Origin: Rhizobium grahamii CCGE 502
Lineage (GTDB): Bacteria; Pseudomonadota; Alphaproteobacteria; Rhizobiales; Rhizobiaceae
DNA length: 64,000 bases
Direction: 5' to 3'
NCBI RefSeq assembly: GCF_000298315.2
Contig: NZ_AEYE02000016.1
Coordinates: forward strand, 1 to 64,000
Under the pieces are notes generated by a model that had not been told where the DNA came from, searched no databases, and saw only the letters and a program-made list of their open reading frames with translations. Numbering within the stretch: position 1 is the stretch's first letter; each line of letters opens with the position of its first letter. Of this stretch, positions 26,478 through 34,265 are shown one piece after another. The position numbers and the translations under genes are program-made.

Positions 26478-27290
26478 TTAGGCGCTAAATCCGTTGAACT
26501 TGCGCAAAATACCGTCAATCATCTTTTCCGGAAGGTAGCGGCGAAGGGCCCGCACCTGGCTGGATTGCTTGCCTGCAGAATAGCGAAGTTTCGGCCTTTT
26601 CGCGGCGGCAGCCTTAACAACGATATCGGCCACGACCTGCGGATCATCACCTTTTTCGACCCAGGTGCGCATCAAGTTTTCGCTGCGGACCCGCTCAGCC
26701 TGGTAGACTGGAAGCGGCTGGTCTGCACGGGTGAGATTCTCTTCAAAGGAGGTGCGTGTCACGCCTGGTTGGACGAGCAGGACACGAATGCCGAAGCCGC
26801 GCACTTCATGATCGAGCGATTCCGAATAGCCTTCTATTGCGTGCTTGGTCGAGGCATAGAAGGCGTTGTACGGAGACGGAATAAGCCCGAGGATGGAACT
26901 AATGTTCACGACCCGGCCACTTTTCTGCTTGCGCATGATCGGCAGCACGGCGTTGACGACACGGGCGACGCCAAAGACGTTGACGTCAAACAGGCGCTGA
27001 GCCTGGGTGATAGAAGACTCCTCCGCCCCGCCGAGTAGGCCTATGCCAGCGTTGTTAACGACGAGGTCGATGCCGCCAGCCTGTTCGACGATCTCAGCGA
27101 TCAAAGCCTGAATCGAGGCTTCATTCGTCACATCGCAGATCAGCATTGTAATGCCCTGCGGGTTTGCCACCCGCTTGCGGCTCGTTCCGAACACACGGTA
27201 GCCGGCTTTTGCGAGCGCTTTGGCTGTCACCAATCCGATGCCGGAGGACGCACCGGTCACCAGCGCGACGTTATTGTTTATCTTGGCCAT
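26478..27290 (-). CDS. Short-chain dehydrogenase/reductase (SDR)
   Basis: A 270-aa classical SDR. TGASSGIGLVTAKAL binds the cofactor, NNAGIGLLGG is the structural NAG motif, and the active site is NISSILGLIPSPYNAFYAST, with Tyr-x(3)-Lys as YASTK. The start at MAKINNN was chosen because homology begins there; a longer upstream frame overlaps the HxlR operator and is unlikely. The gene is divergent from hxlR-type regulator 27376, which probably represses it in response to an electrophilic compound. Confidence 0.87.
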   Translation of the reverse strand: MAKINNNVALVTGASSGIGLVTAKALAKAGYRVFGTSRKRVANPQGITMLICDVTNEASIQALIAEIVEQAGGIDLVVNNAGIGLLGGAEESSITQAQRLFDVNVFGVARVVNAVLPIMRKQKSGRVVNISSILGLIPSPYNAFYASTKHAIEGYSESLDHEVRGFGIRVLLVQPGVTRTSFEENLTRADQPLPVYQAERVRSENLMRTWVEKGDDPQVVADIVVKAAAAKRPKLRYSAGKQSSQVRALRRYLPEKMIDGILRKFNGFSA

Positions 27291-27333
27291 GTCATCAGCT
27301 TTCGTTTGGTGTGGATTATTATCAGATGCCGTG

Positions 27334-27374
27334 TTACTATTTTTTTGATACCATGTCACTATCGAAATGATACC
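27334..27374. promoter_or_regulatory. Probable HxlR operator: two 19-bp direct repeats
   Basis: TTACTATTTTTTTGATACC (27334-27352) and TCACTATCGAAATGATACC (27356-27374) are imperfect direct repeats spaced 22 bp apart, two helical turns, so a regulator dimer pair could bind one face. The second repeat contains a TATC-N5-GATA inverted repeat. They sit in the short gap between the divergent SDR and HxlR genes and reach the regulator's start, as expected for an autoregulatory site. Confidence 0.55.
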
Positions 27375-27375
27375 G

Positions 27376-27798
27376 ATGAAAAATAGCTCCACTCCACAGT
27401 GCCCGGTAGCGCGCGCCCTTCAGTCAGTAGGCGATGCCTGGAGTATTCTCGTCCTCAGAGACGCGCACGCAGGACTGACCCGCTTCGACCAATTCAGAAA
27501 GAGCCTTGGCATCGTGCCGACCATGCTCACCAAGCGGCTCAAAGCGTTGACGGAGGATGGCTTGCTGGAAAGGAGGCTTTATTCGGAAAAGCCCCCACGC
27601 GACGAATATGTTCTCACCGAGGCCGGCCGGGACTTCCTGCCGGTACTGATGATGATCGGCGCATGGGCGCATCGCCACTCAGACGGCAACCTCGCCCGTT
27701 ATGTAGACGTCGAGACTGGTGAAGAGGTTCAGCCGATAGCTATCGACGCGGTCACTGGCGCGAAGCTAGGAACAAGGCCAATTCGGATGAACACCTGA
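27376..27798 (+). CDS. HxlR-family transcriptional regulator
   Basis: About 140 aa. The single winged helix-turn-helix domain shows the family pattern CPVARALQSVGDAWSILVLR, then FDQFRKSLGIVPTMLTKRLK and DGLLERRLYSEKPPRDEYVL. A conserved cysteine lies near residue 8, the usual thiol sensor position for reactive electrophiles in this family. An alternative ATG three codons earlier (27367) exists; neither has a good ribosome site. It faces away from the SDR/MDR/AcuI genes, its likely targets. Confidence 0.88.
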   Translation: MKNSSTPQCPVARALQSVGDAWSILVLRDAHAGLTRFDQFRKSLGIVPTMLTKRLKALTEDGLLERRLYSEKPPRDEYVLTEAGRDFLPVLMMIGAWAHRHSDGNLARYVDVETGEEVQPIAIDAVTGAKLGTRPIRMNT

Positions 27799-28299
27799 AG
27801 GAATTGAAGCTCGCGTAGGATGTGATGCGACTTATGCCCGCGCAAAGCTGTCGAGCAGGTTCTCCCCTTGATACCGTCCAGCGCCCAATCAGGGTTGCCC
27901 CAAACGACCGTGATCGCACTCAGAGATCTTTAACGAATTGTGACGACATCAGGCGTTGAAATGGATTCGGAGATCGGCGCTGCCTCCGCCAAGACGACGG
28001 CCAAATTGCACGGCAAGAAAAATGCCCGCCGCGACCGGCGCCATCAATGCGGAGAGGTAGTCCTGGATTGGCCTCATGGTTCTGGGAACAGCAGGACCGC
28101 CAACCGCTGCCGCCAGACCTGCGAGCAGGCTGATCGGCTGTCTCTCGACTTTTAAAGGTTTGCACTGAAAATTGATCAGACCGACGGTTGGTTAGTCTCG
28201 GATTGCTGGTTGGATGTCGCGGCGGCTCTTCATTCCGAAAAGGGTTTCGCGGAAACTTGGTCGCACGCTTTATCCTGAGTAGCGAAGGCGAGAGCGGAC
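27799..28299. other. 501-bp gap with a possible membrane-protein remnant
   Basis: Mostly without features. On the minus strand one frame from about 28158 to the stop at 27949 reads like coding sequence, with AGLAAAVGGPAVPRT then MRPIQDYLSALMAPVAAGIF and LAVQFGRRLGGG. It has only an internal ATG at 28077 and no ribosome site, so it may be the tail of a lost membrane protein or a 42-codon gene. I do not recognise it. Confidence 0.3.
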
Positions 28300-28788
28300 T
28301 CATGGCGTCTTGTCCTCCTCCACTCGCTCCCGCCGTGCCTGCAGTCTGTCGAACTTGCCGAAGTCGGTCATGATGCTGACGAGGACGCTCCCCGTCCAAC
28401 CGAAGGTGAACAAGCCGGACATTGCTATGATCGGTCCAAGCAGACGCCAGCGATCTGGCAGCGCGATGTTGCCTTCCCCAAGCGTCGTATAGCTCTCCAG
28501 CACGTAATAGTAGCTGTCGCGCATCGATGGGATGATGTCCCTGACATAGAGAGGAACCGCCCAGAGCAGAGTTTCTACGAAATGCAGGATCGCCAGCGCG
28601 GCGATCGTCACCGCCAGCATCAGGTTCAATCGCCAATGCGACGTGGTGCTCGTCACGCGTGCCCAGGATTTGCTGAACTGAAGGCTAATTGTCCGGATGC
28701 CCACGCCGTGCACGAAGATGATGACGATCAAAACCAGAGTGCCGACAAAGATTTCGAATACCGGGTTCGGGTTCGATAGATGGTCCAA
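28300..28788 (-). CDS. Small two-TM ion channel-like protein
   Basis: A 162-aa membrane protein with an N-terminal TM helix (FEIFVGTLVLIVIIFVHG), a second (LMLAVTIAALAILHFVETLLW) and a third near residue 120 (GPIIAMSGLFTFGWTGSVL). Between the last two lies SYYYVLESYTTLGEGNI, which corresponds to the pore helix and filter of Ion_trans_2 channels, with GEGN replacing the potassium filter GYGD. The altered filter argues against a strict K+ channel. It is the last gene of the minus-strand run from 30958. Confidence 0.75.
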   Translation of the reverse strand: MDHLSNPNPVFEIFVGTLVLIVIIFVHGVGIRTISLQFSKSWARVTSTTSHWRLNLMLAVTIAALAILHFVETLLWAVPLYVRDIIPSMRDSYYYVLESYTTLGEGNIALPDRWRLLGPIIAMSGLFTFGWTGSVLVSIMTDFGKFDRLQARRERVEEDKTP

Positions 28789-28884
28789 TCGCTAGGTCCT
28801 CAATCTTGTCACCGCTGACGGAAGGCTCCTTGCAAGCCTCCCGTCGCACAGAAACCAGCGCATCCATGTTCCCTCGCCCCGATG

Positions 28885-29577
28885 CTAGTAGCAGGGAGGA
28901 TAGGGATAGTAGCCGCATGCCGGATGCGGGTAGTAGTAAGGACGTTCGGAAGCGACAGCCGCTCCCAGCGCTGCCCCTGCGACGACGCCCGCACCGTAGT
29001 ATGCGCCCGGATGCGCATACCATCCCCCACGCCAGACTGCCGCACGGCCAACGCCCCCGACGGCGACGCCGCCGTATGGACCGCGGGCCGCAAACCAGTC
29101 GATGAACAGTGATGCGGGACCATCGGCTCCAGCGAGATCGCCTTCGAGGACGGCGACCTCAAAGGTCAGGTTTCCGCCCTCAAGCTTTGGTGTCTTCAGG
29201 ACCACCACGGCATCGGCGACAGTATCACCTTTGCCACTCAAGACCGAGATCGTCGCGTTGGGTGGGTCCTTGGCGAAACTGTCGGGGCCCTCACCCCATT
29301 GCTTGATGAACTCGGAGGTGAGCACATGGCCCGCCGATCGCACCGGCCGGTCGGCGAACACGATCGACACCGCGGAGATGCCACTCATCGTCAGTTTGCC
29401 GTTCTCGAGCTTTGCGCCTCCGGAATTGAGGACGGCAAGCGACGGCACCATCTTTGCTTTGGTTGCGCCAATGGTCTTCTGCGCGGGCGCCGAGATGGCG
29501 TCCTGTGCGAGCGCTGGAGGAGCGGACAATAGGCCCGCTGCCGCCACCACCAAACACATGTCGAATAATCTAGGCAT
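28885..29577 (-). CDS. Secreted Gly/Tyr-rich protein, paralog of 47117-47971
   Basis: A 230-aa exported protein with signal peptide (MPRLFDMCLVVAAAGLLSAP). Its N-terminal domain shares long near-identical stretches with the protein at 47117: VPSLAVLNS, SIVFADRPVR, DPPNATISVL and LFIDWFAA/LFIDHFGG. The C-terminal part has YYGAGVVAGAALGAAV and ends PACGYYPYPPCY, a Gly-zipper plus Tyr/Pro/Cys tail. A Gly-zipper suggests membrane or surface association. I do not know the family's function. It follows the OmpA-like gene by 33 bp. Confidence 0.8.
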   Translation of the reverse strand: MPRLFDMCLVVAAAGLLSAPPALAQDAISAPAQKTIGATKAKMVPSLAVLNSGGAKLENGKLTMSGISAVSIVFADRPVRSAGHVLTSEFIKQWGEGPDSFAKDPPNATISVLSGKGDTVADAVVVLKTPKLEGGNLTFEVAVLEGDLAGADGPASLFIDWFAARGPYGGVAVGGVGRAAVWRGGWYAHPGAYYGAGVVAGAALGAAVASERPYYYPHPACGYYPYPPCY

Positions 29578-29610
29578 TGGTCTTACTCCCTGGATTTTCC
29601 TTGAGTGGCT

Positions 29611-30174
29611 CTATTTCAGAAGCCCCAGATTGATCAGCTGCACGCGCCTGTTGTCGGCCGACTCCGGATGACCGGGATCGATCGGCCATTCCTCGCCGGC
29701 TCCCACTGAAAAAAGGCGGTCGGGGGAAACCGCAAAAGTGGTCGACAGCGCCTCGTTGATTGCGTCAGCCCGCTTCTGGCTGAGTTCGAGATTGTGTTTG
29801 GCGGTTCCAGTCGCGCTCGAGTGCCCGACGATGAGGAACTTGTAGCGGAAAAGGTCCGGATGATGCAGTGCATCCGCAATCAGCCCGACGGTGCGGTAGG
29901 ATTTCGGCTCGATGGCAGTCGAGTTGTTTTCGAAATCGATCTCGACGATCAACTGCGAAAGTTCTGACAGCTTGCTCCAGTTAGGCAGCGCTGCAACGCC
30001 CTTTCCCACATTGGCGTTGGCTTCCTCAATGAGGAGCGCCACATCGACGGCAGGTGCCGCCGACCTCATCTGTGCGAGCGTGCTCATGATCTGACTGTTG
30101 TCGAGCTGCTGGGCGGAAGCGATGCACGGGGCCAGAAGCAGGCCGAGTGCCAAGGAGATGCTACGAACGTTCAT
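29611..30174 (-). CDS. OmpA-family peptidoglycan-associated protein
   Basis: About 187 aa with a signal peptide (MNVRSISLALGLLLAPCIASA). The C-terminal OmpA-like domain starts IVEIDFENNSTAIEPKSYR and contains VGHSSATGTAKHNLELSQKR and ADNRRVQL, the residues that contact diaminopimelate in peptidoglycan. Between signal and domain lies only a short helical region, so it is a periplasmic cell-wall anchor and not a barrel. No lipobox is present. It sits in a run of four exported proteins. Confidence 0.87.
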   Translation of the reverse strand: MNVRSISLALGLLLAPCIASAQQLDNSQIMSTLAQMRSAAPAVDVALLIEEANANVGKGVAALPNWSKLSELSQLIVEIDFENNSTAIEPKSYRTVGLIADALHHPDLFRYKFLIVGHSSATGTAKHNLELSQKRADAINEALSTTFAVSPDRLFSVGAGEEWPIDPGHPESADNRRVQLINLGLLK

Positions 30175-30201
30175 TTTCTTTTCCCCGGTTCCGGTCATGG
30201 T

Positions 30202-30630
30202 TCACCGCCATCCGGCGTCGGTGATTGCCTGGTTACATTCCCTGTTGTCGACGCGCTTCGTCTCGACGAGACATGACAGAATGTTGCCGTCGCCCTGCAC
30301 GCCGTTGCAGTATTGCGAGATGTCATGCTGGCAGACCTTGAACACCGACGCCTGCGCCTCCTGGCGCTGAGCGATCGACGTCATGACGCTGCCCAGAGTC
30401 GATGTGCAGGTCGGTGAGACCTTCGCCGCGTTCTTTTCGAGGCAGGCCTGGATGCGGCCGTTTCCGAGGTTCTCGCCATTGCAGAACTTCTTGATGTCGG
30501 AGCCGCATTCCTTGGCAAGGGTCGTTACCGCGTCAGCGTAGCTGAGCGTGTCTGCCCGACCCACGGCTGTTATGGATAGGAAAGCGGCAAGGGCCGCCCC
30601 TGCGAAGATGCCAACTCTGTCTCTCATCAT
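30202..30630 (-). CDS. Secreted cysteine-rich repeat protein
   Basis: A 142-aa exported protein (signal MMRDRVGIFAGAALAAFLSI). The mature part contains two Cys-rich units of the GLG1 type: CGSDIKKFCNGENLGNGRIQ then ACLEKN, and CQHDISQYCNGVQGDGNILS then CLVETK. Each has the spacing C-x6-C-x12-C with a following C, which should form disulfides in the periplasm. The bacterial family has no assigned function. AGGAAC precedes the ATG pair at 30630/30627. Confidence 0.8.
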   Translation of the reverse strand: MMRDRVGIFAGAALAAFLSITAVGRADTLSYADAVTTLAKECGSDIKKFCNGENLGNGRIQACLEKNAAKVSPTCTSTLGSVMTSIAQRQEAQASVFKVCQHDISQYCNGVQGDGNILSCLVETKRVDNRECNQAITDAGWR

Positions 30631-30688
30631 TGTTCCTCTCTCCGAGCGATTGATCTGAAGTGGTCATTTATCGGTATGCGCAGTGGGG

Positions 30689-30958
30689 TTATCTTCGTGG
30701 CGGTTTGAACGGGACGACGGCGTCTCTATCGAGGGCCTGCGCTATCTCCGTGCGGAGGATGTCCATGAGTTCCTGATACTCGGCGATGCGCTCGCCACGT
30801 TCCTGAGCGGACGATCGTTCCCATTGCAGTTTCTCGTCATGCGCAGTCAGAAAGTCGTCGCAGAGGTCGCGAAAACCCTCGTTGTGTGCGGCGAGTTCCT
30901 CGATGACTTTGGCGCGTTCCTTGAAGGAGCTCTTTACGAATTCAACACCGTTCCCCAT
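30689..30958 (-). CDS. Hypothetical charged helical protein (89 aa)
   Basis: A short protein rich in Glu, Arg and Lys with predicted helix throughout: GVEFVKSSFKERAKVIEELA, then RGERIAEYQELMDILRTEIA. No signal peptide or motif was recognised. Its place 58 bp upstream of the Cys-rich gene and downstream of a palindrome at 31040 suggests it starts a transcript of five genes ending at the channel gene. Family unknown. Confidence 0.55.
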   Translation of the reverse strand: MGNGVEFVKSSFKERAKVIEELAAHNEGFRDLCDDFLTAHDEKLQWERSSAQERGERIAEYQELMDILRTEIAQALDRDAVVPFKPPRR

Positions 30959-31039
30959 GCGGTTTATCCATTCGCGTCCGTCGCCTGGCAGCAGGCGATC
31001 TCACAAGATGATGATACAAATCTCTCCCTTTGCACCGTG

Positions 31040-31052
31040 TGTTACTGTAACA
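31040..31052. promoter_or_regulatory. Perfect palindrome TGTTACTGTAACA
   Basis: A 13-bp palindrome (arms TGTTAC and GTAACA around one T) in the gap between the HupE-like operon and the 89-aa gene, about 80 bp upstream of that gene's start. Its length and position fit an operator. A similar TGTAACTGTAACC lies at 37996-38008 in front of the DUF3604 gene. Confidence 0.4.
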
Positions 31053-31077
31053 AACGGTCCCGAGGCCGCGACGACCG

Positions 31078-31689
31078 TCAACGCAGCCCCCATCCCAGAA
31101 GCAGTAGGCCGCTTGCGGCCGTCCAACTGCCCGCCACGCGCATCGCAATGCGCGTCCAATCCCATTTCGCTTTCGGCACGGCAGCCGAGACAAGGGCGAT
31201 CAAGACAAAGATCAGCCCGGCGGAGCCAATGATCGCTGGGGCTCCGTCCCTGGCTGCGGAATACGCCGAGCCGAAATTCCAACCTTCGAACGCGCCGAGC
31301 AGGACCACGAGCAATGCCATACACCACGCCGGCATTCGAATGTCGGCAGCCGCCAGACCTCCCAGGATCAGCAACGGCAGGCTTTCATAGGCCGGATTGA
31401 TAGCGAGCGAACCGAGCACCATTCCGACCAGTCCGAAGGCTATCCACGCGACCGGCAGGAGCAGCACGGCTATCCGGGCATGGGCCAATCCCCTTAGCCC
31501 GGCGAGCATGCCGAGCGCGACAATAGGCAGAATGGCCTCCGGCGACATCGCGAAATGCGCGACCCCGTCGTAGATCGGCCCAAGCCCTGTATTGACGAGA
31601 TGAGCGCTGGCGTCGACCGGCATTGCTGTGATCCCGATCGGCGCCCATGCGGCGCGAGTACGACTTTTCCTGAGAGCCGTCGTCGTCAT
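31078..31689 (-). CDS. HupE/UreJ-like membrane protein, third of three
   Basis: About 203 aa from the ATG overlapping the stop of the HupE gene (ATGA). Six hydrophobic segments are likely. HLVNTGLGPIYDGVAHFAMS corresponds to the H-x-D-H first-helix motif of HupE proteins in degenerate form (YDGVAHF), and MLAGLRGLAHARIAVLLLPV and GAFEGWNFG resemble later helices. HupE/UreJ proteins are secondary transporters for nickel or cobalt. The metal ligands are only partly kept, so the transported ion is uncertain. Confidence 0.7.
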   Translation of the reverse strand: MTTTALRKSRTRAAWAPIGITAMPVDASAHLVNTGLGPIYDGVAHFAMSPEAILPIVALGMLAGLRGLAHARIAVLLLPVAWIAFGLVGMVLGSLAINPAYESLPLLILGGLAAADIRMPAWCMALLVVLLGAFEGWNFGSAYSAARDGAPAIIGSAGLIFVLIALVSAAVPKAKWDWTRIAMRVAGSWTAASGLLLLGWGLR

Positions 31690-32285
31690 GCGAGTGCATT
31701 CCACAAGAAGAACGCCCCGACGGCTCCGACCGCGCCGCCTGCCGCCCTGACTGTGATTTTGCCCCATGGCCATTGGTAGAGCAGGCCGATGACGATGCCG
31801 ACAGCATGCAATAGGCCAGTGGCGATCACGAAGCCGAGGCTGAAGACCAGGGCGTTCTCGCCAAGTGGGAGTTCGGTACCGTGCGCGTAACCGTGGAAGA
31901 TCGCAAAGACCCCGACCAGGATCGCCGCCGCAAACAGCGGCGGGCGAGTTTCGGTCAGCACGGCTATCCCCAGCAGGACGCCCGACAGCGCGATGCCAAT
32001 TTCAACACCGGGCATCGGCACGCCGAGAAGGCCCAGAAAGCCGCCGAATGCCATGACGAGGGGAAACGTGATCGGCAGCATCCAGATGGCGGGCTTTCCC
32101 AACTGCGCGCCCCACAGGCCAACGGCGATCATCGCCACGACGTGATCGAGCCCCGTGATCGGATGGAAAAACCCGGCGGCGAAGCCTGACACACCACCCG
32201 TCCCAACATCGGCTTCGGCGACGCCGGTTGACAAGAGCAGTGCCGTAACGACAAGGCCAATGCTGCGAAGCACACAGTGTTTCAT
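31686..32285 (-). CDS. HupE/UreJ family metal transporter
   Basis: A 199-aa inner-membrane protein with an N-terminal signal (MKHCVLRSIGLVVTALLLST) and about six TM helices. The family signature near the N terminus is intact: GFFHPITGLDHVVAMIAVGL, with H-P-(x)4-D-H, the proposed nickel/cobalt-binding motif. FHGYAHGTELP and GLLHAVGI supply further histidines. It overlaps the genes on either side by ATGA, showing translational coupling in a five-gene minus-strand operon. Confidence 0.87.
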   Translation of the reverse strand: MKHCVLRSIGLVVTALLLSTGVAEADVGTGGVSGFAAGFFHPITGLDHVVAMIAVGLWGAQLGKPAIWMLPITFPLVMAFGGFLGLLGVPMPGVEIGIALSGVLLGIAVLTETRPPLFAAAILVGVFAIFHGYAHGTELPLGENALVFSLGFVIATGLLHAVGIVIGLLYQWPWGKITVRAAGGAVGAVGAFFLWNALA

Positions 32286-33316
32286 GCAACTCCCCCAAAC
32301 ATTACAACGATGCGATCAACGGTCCAGTAAGCTCCCAACATCCCCACCACGTAGGCGGGCATCAGTTCCAGGCCGCGCGGCAATCTGATTTCGATCGATT
32401 TCAGCGCCGCGATCATCAGCAGGATCAGTCCCACGAAGGCCAACTGTCCCGCCTCAACGCCCAGATTGAACATCAGCAGGGCGAACGGGATGTCGCCTTG
32501 CGGCAAGCCGAGCGACGTCAGTCCGCTCGCAAATCCGAAGCCATGCAGCAGCCCGAAGGCGAAGGAGACGATCCAAGGGTGGCGAATCGTGAAGCTCGTC
32601 TGTCCACGCCACACCCGGACGATCTCGGGTCCCAGAAACAAGATGGACAGGGCAATCATTGCGTTGAGCGGCAGCGCCGGAATCTCGACCTTGCCCAGCG
32701 TCGCGACCGCAAGCGTGATGGAATGGGCGACCGTGAAGGCGGTGATCGTCTTTACCAGCATCCATCTGGAGCGGACGATGAAGAGCAGACCGAAGACGAA
32801 CAACAGATGATCGATACCGAGAAGGATGTGCTGGAAGCCGCTCACGAAGTAGACCCTTGCCGCAGCCAGAGGGCTGCGCGTGGCGGCGAAGTCGATCCAC
32901 GGTTCAGAGGGATGGATCATCGTCGTCTCGACAGTGCCGTCCAGCAGATGAACGCGGACCAGCACATCGGTGATCGTTGCCTGTAACCCGACGAATTCGA
33001 CACGTTCACCTGCAAGACCACCGCCGTCTGTCTCGATCACCCGCGTTTGGACAAGCGAATCCGGAAGATCGCGCTCAGCCGGCCCCGTCACGTTGCGCAC
33101 GCTCTCGGGAAACCGCAGGACGATGGGGAGCCGCATGCCTGACAGCATGGGCGTGCGCCAGACGACCTTGTAACGCTTTGCCGCCATTTCATCGATCTGC
33201 AGATAGGCGGGCCGTATCTCGTGGGCGACCGCGCTCGAGACGAACGCAACGGCTGCCACGACGACCCCAAACAGCAAACGCCAAAGCGACATGGGCAAGT
33301 GCAATCGAGCGCTCAT
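32282..33316 (-). CDS. HupE/UreJ-type membrane protein with large N-terminal periplasmic domain
   Basis: A 344-aa protein. After a signal peptide (FGVVVAAVAFVSSAVAHEI) comes a beta-rich periplasmic domain of about 120 residues, then six or seven TM helices with the HupE-like motif FQHILLGIDHLLFVFGL, and later VAHSITLAVATLG and LHGFGFASGL. This is the HupE/UreJ_2 type. It lies between a PpiC-type isomerase gene and the shorter HupE, overlapping both (ATGA). The association of these gene types recurs in proteobacteria to my knowledge, but its function is unassigned. Confidence 0.85.
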   Translation of the reverse strand: MSARLHLPMSLWRLLFGVVVAAVAFVSSAVAHEIRPAYLQIDEMAAKRYKVVWRTPMLSGMRLPIVLRFPESVRNVTGPAERDLPDSLVQTRVIETDGGGLAGERVEFVGLQATITDVLVRVHLLDGTVETTMIHPSEPWIDFAATRSPLAAARVYFVSGFQHILLGIDHLLFVFGLLFIVRSRWMLVKTITAFTVAHSITLAVATLGKVEIPALPLNAMIALSILFLGPEIVRVWRGQTSFTIRHPWIVSFAFGLLHGFGFASGLTSLGLPQGDIPFALLMFNLGVEAGQLAFVGLILLMIAALKSIEIRLPRGLELMPAYVVGMLGAYWTVDRIVVMFGGVA

Positions 33317-34257
33317 TGGGCTGACAACTCAATCTGGGCGCTCGCCCCTGCCGGCACCTCCAGGCCCCGCAGGTCGTCCGCGGTAACGGTGGGCAGGTTT
33401 ACGACGTAGCGCGAACGCATCTCCTTCAGGGCGTTGCTCTTCACCTCTGCGTAGCGCTCGTCGAGCCATGCCGATTTGACGGCAGGAGCGACTTCCTCGA
33501 ATGCAGGAACCCGTCCGGGCTCGATGGAATCGACCCATATAAGATGCCAACCGTAGCCGGACTGTACCGGTCCTTGCCACGATCCTGGTTTCAGGGTGAA
33601 GAGAGCCTTAGCAAAGTTCGGTCCGAGCTCCTTGGCCATTTGATCGGGCGTGGCGTCGCTGTAGTAGTTCCGGAACATGAACGGGTCGGCGACCGACGCA
33701 ACTTCAGGGGAGCTGGCTGGTTTGCCAGAGATAGTCGGTATCGCGGCCACGGCGGCGTCGCGGGCGGCCTCGCCGTGCTTGTCAAACGAGAAGTATAGAT
33801 GACGAAAGCTCAGGTGTGGGGAAAGCGCGAAGCGGTCTGAGCGTTTCGCATACCACGCCTCGAGTTGAGCATTATTTGGCTCGTCCAGACTCGCCAGGTC
33901 GGCGGCCAAGAAGTCCATTTTCTGGGCCAGTCTGCGCTTGATGATCTCATCGTCGCGATCAAGGCCAAGGGAGACGGCCTCGCGGAACAAAATCTCTTCG
34001 GTGACCTTCTGGTCCATGAGGCTTCGCATCTCATCCGGCGTGGGTGGTGGCCGGCCCTGCGCCAGCCAGGTCACCGCAAGCTGACGGACGTCATCCTTCG
34101 TCAGATTGATTTTCTGCTGGTCGACGGCTTCCTCGGGTGCCGGGGTGAACAAGCGATAGCCACCAAACAGAACTACGCCGACAACGACGAAGTGCAGGAG
34201 CGGTTCGCTCAGAAGCCGCTGCCACTTCTTTTTCGGGACGTCGGACGGGACTGGCAT
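33313..34257 (-). CDS. Membrane-anchored PpiC/SurA-type peptidyl-prolyl isomerase
   Basis: A 314-aa protein with one N-terminal TM helix (LLHFVVVGVVLFGGYRLF) and a periplasmic body. A helical SurA-N-like chaperone part (DDVRQLAVTWLAQGRPPPTPD) precedes a parvulin domain that includes FRHLYFSFD, ELGPNFAKALFTLKPGSWQG and PVQSGYGWHLIWV. The last stretch is the conserved end of parvulin folds. It would help fold the exported proteins coded around it. ATGA overlap with the HupE-type gene. Confidence 0.85.
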   Translation of the reverse strand: MPVPSDVPKKKWQRLLSEPLLHFVVVGVVLFGGYRLFTPAPEEAVDQQKINLTKDDVRQLAVTWLAQGRPPPTPDEMRSLMDQKVTEEILFREAVSLGLDRDDEIIKRRLAQKMDFLAADLASLDEPNNAQLEAWYAKRSDRFALSPHLSFRHLYFSFDKHGEAARDAAVAAIPTISGKPASSPEVASVADPFMFRNYYSDATPDQMAKELGPNFAKALFTLKPGSWQGPVQSGYGWHLIWVDSIEPGRVPAFEEVAPAVKSAWLDERYAEVKSNALKEMRSRYVVNLPTVTADDLRGLEVPAGASAQIELSAQ

Positions 34258-34265
34258 AGGGACAC

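Noticed and set aside
27920-28636. Minus-strand frame of 238 codons overlapping the channel gene
   Set aside because: The channel frame has three TM helices and a pore motif; this one has none and is rich in Arg and Ser as shadow frames usually are.
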